From Spraguea lophii (Eukaryota > Microsporidia > Spragueidae): 64,000 nucleotides of DNA. Every line of letters starts with the position of its first letter. Within the stretch, counting starts at the first letter, position 1. This document shows positions 63,083 through 64,000 of this stretch, one piece after another. A model generated the notes under the pieces. The model saw only the letters and a program-made list of their open reading frames with translations. It did no database searches and was not told the origin of the DNA. The position numbers and the translations under genes are program-made. Where the stretch lies: positions 62,001-126,000 of the forward strand of contig LDOQ01000010.1 of the NCBI GenBank assembly GCA_001887945.1, read 5' to 3'.

Positions 63083-63289
63083 AATATGTGATATGGAAAT
63101 ATTTTATATCATGAAACGTGATACAAAAATATAAAAATGTTTTAGAGTAAAATAATTAGATATTTTTATTACGTGATTATTGTTTTATCATTTTGTCATT
63201 TTACTGCTTTATTATATGTTAACTTCTTTACTATTTTATTGTTTTATCATAGGCTAATTTCTTCATTGTTTTATTGCATTATTATATTA

Positions 63290-64000
63290 TTATAGGTTAA
63301 CTTCTTTTATGATTATTTCACCATAGGGTATTTTCTGTTCTACTTTCATAGTATTTTTATGTGCATTTTCTAATAGAGTAGAAAATAACATTGCTTTTTC
63401 AAATCTACTCTTGTATTCTACCTGTTTATTAAAAGAACCGGAGGTTAAGTTATATTCGTCATATATATTATTATCATTCGTTGTTGTTATTTCACCTTGA
63501 TAACTTATACTACCACTAATATCTGTATATTGTATACTTTCTTGTTCTCTTCTAACTTCTATATTTATATTTTCCAATTTCTTGTTTACTAATTGAAATA
63601 TATATTCTAAAGGCTTTTCTTCTTTTTCTTTTTTATATTTTTTTACTTCAAGCTCTTTTTCTCCTAATTCAGTGATAGTATCTAATTGTATATTTTCTAT
63701 TTTTATTGATGATCCAAGAGGACTTAATGTGCTAAGAGTTATAGAATTATCTAAAATATCCATATGTATTTCTTGTTCGATAGGTTGTTCTATAGATGTA
63801 TTATTATCACATATATAATTTTTAAGTAGATTTTCAATTTCCTTATCATTTAATTCATAATTACAAATATTTTTTAAAGTGGTAAGCCTTTGAAATTGTT
63901 TTTGGATTTTTTCTCTTTTAGGTTTAGAATACTTATAAATTTCATTTTCATAATATTTAAGTTTTATAGCATATGCTTTTACTATTCCTTTAAGAAGATA
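63290..64000 (-). CDS. SCC1: Kleisin (Scc1/Rad21/Rec8-like), N-terminus beyond window
   Basis: Kleisins close the cohesin ring between the two SMC heads. The open frame continues through the right edge of the window without a stop. At the edge it reads YLLKGIVKAYAIKLKYYENE, matching the conserved N-terminal helix 'LLLGVVRIYxRKxKYLLxDC'. About 55-60 residues are therefore missing. The C-terminus, FEKAMLFSTLLENAHKNTMK followed by VEQKIPYGEIII, matches the kleisin winged helix that binds the SMC1-type head ('FxxLLxLxxxxxIxVxQxxPYGDIxI'). The whole protein would be only about 295 residues, far shorter than other Rad21 proteins. An ATG at 63763 is internal. Confidence 0.82.
   Translation of the reverse strand, partial: YLLKGIVKAYAIKLKYYENEIYKYSKPKREKIQKQFQRLTTLKNICNYELNDKEIENLLKNYICDNNTSIEQPIEQEIHMDILDNSITLSTLSPLGSSIKIENIQLDTITELGEKELEVKKYKKEKEEKPLEYIFQLVNKKLENINIEVRREQESIQYTDISGSISYQGEITTTNDNNIYDEYNLTSGSFNKQVEYKSRFEKAMLFSTLLENAHKNTMKVEQKIPYGEIIIKEVNL

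Overview
The window is a eukaryotic nuclear segment from a microsporidian (an obligate intracellular, fungal-related parasite). The sequence cannot name the genus. The evidence is: very high A+T; intron-less genes; shortened versions of conserved eukaryotic proteins; a mitosome gene set (frataxin, a Tim22-type channel) with no sign of respiration; and a CCC motif a few bases before many start codons, a known microsporidian initiation signal.

Layout. 1-31 kb is gene-poor. It holds TFIIE-alpha, a Nup35/53-type nucleoporin, two PHO80-type cyclins, a P1/P2 stalk protein, an Ash2/Bre2-like SPRY protein, a secreted histidine acid phosphatase, a RhoGAP protein, Tim22, a Bub3-like propeller, a SUMO-like-domain protein, a one-cassette Brr2/Slh1-type helicase, a WOPR (Gti1/Pac2) regulator, tRNA-Gln and a pair of secreted paralogues. 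31-48 kb is denser and rich in Asn-rich inserts: Dsk2/ubiquilin, a Dph7-like propeller, a RING-H2 protein, frataxin, Vps74/GOLPH3, GPN3, topoisomerase III, the proteasome ATPase Rpt4 and an Ofd1/Tpa1 dioxygenase. 48-60 kb holds an amino-acid transporter, a cluster of three secreted paralogues and a further secreted protein. 60-64 kb holds the histone chaperone Asf1 with a large internal acidic insert, a possible Ima1/Samp1-like membrane protein, a syntaxin-type SNARE and, running off the right edge, a short kleisin.

Mobile DNA fills the gene-poor gaps. There is a tRNA-derived SINE family of about nine full or partial copies, two with clear target-site duplications. There are two decayed Merlin/IS1595-type transposons with long inverted terminal repeats, and one non-LTR reverse-transcriptase remnant.

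Promoters appear to fall into two classes. Most housekeeping genes carry CCC just before the ATG. The secreted paralogues, acid phosphatase, cyclins, syntaxin and a membrane protein instead carry a TATA box about 19-22 nt before the ATG. Two of the clustered secreted genes share a longer upstream element at identical spacing. The secreted families and this promoter class are the best candidates for something not yet described.
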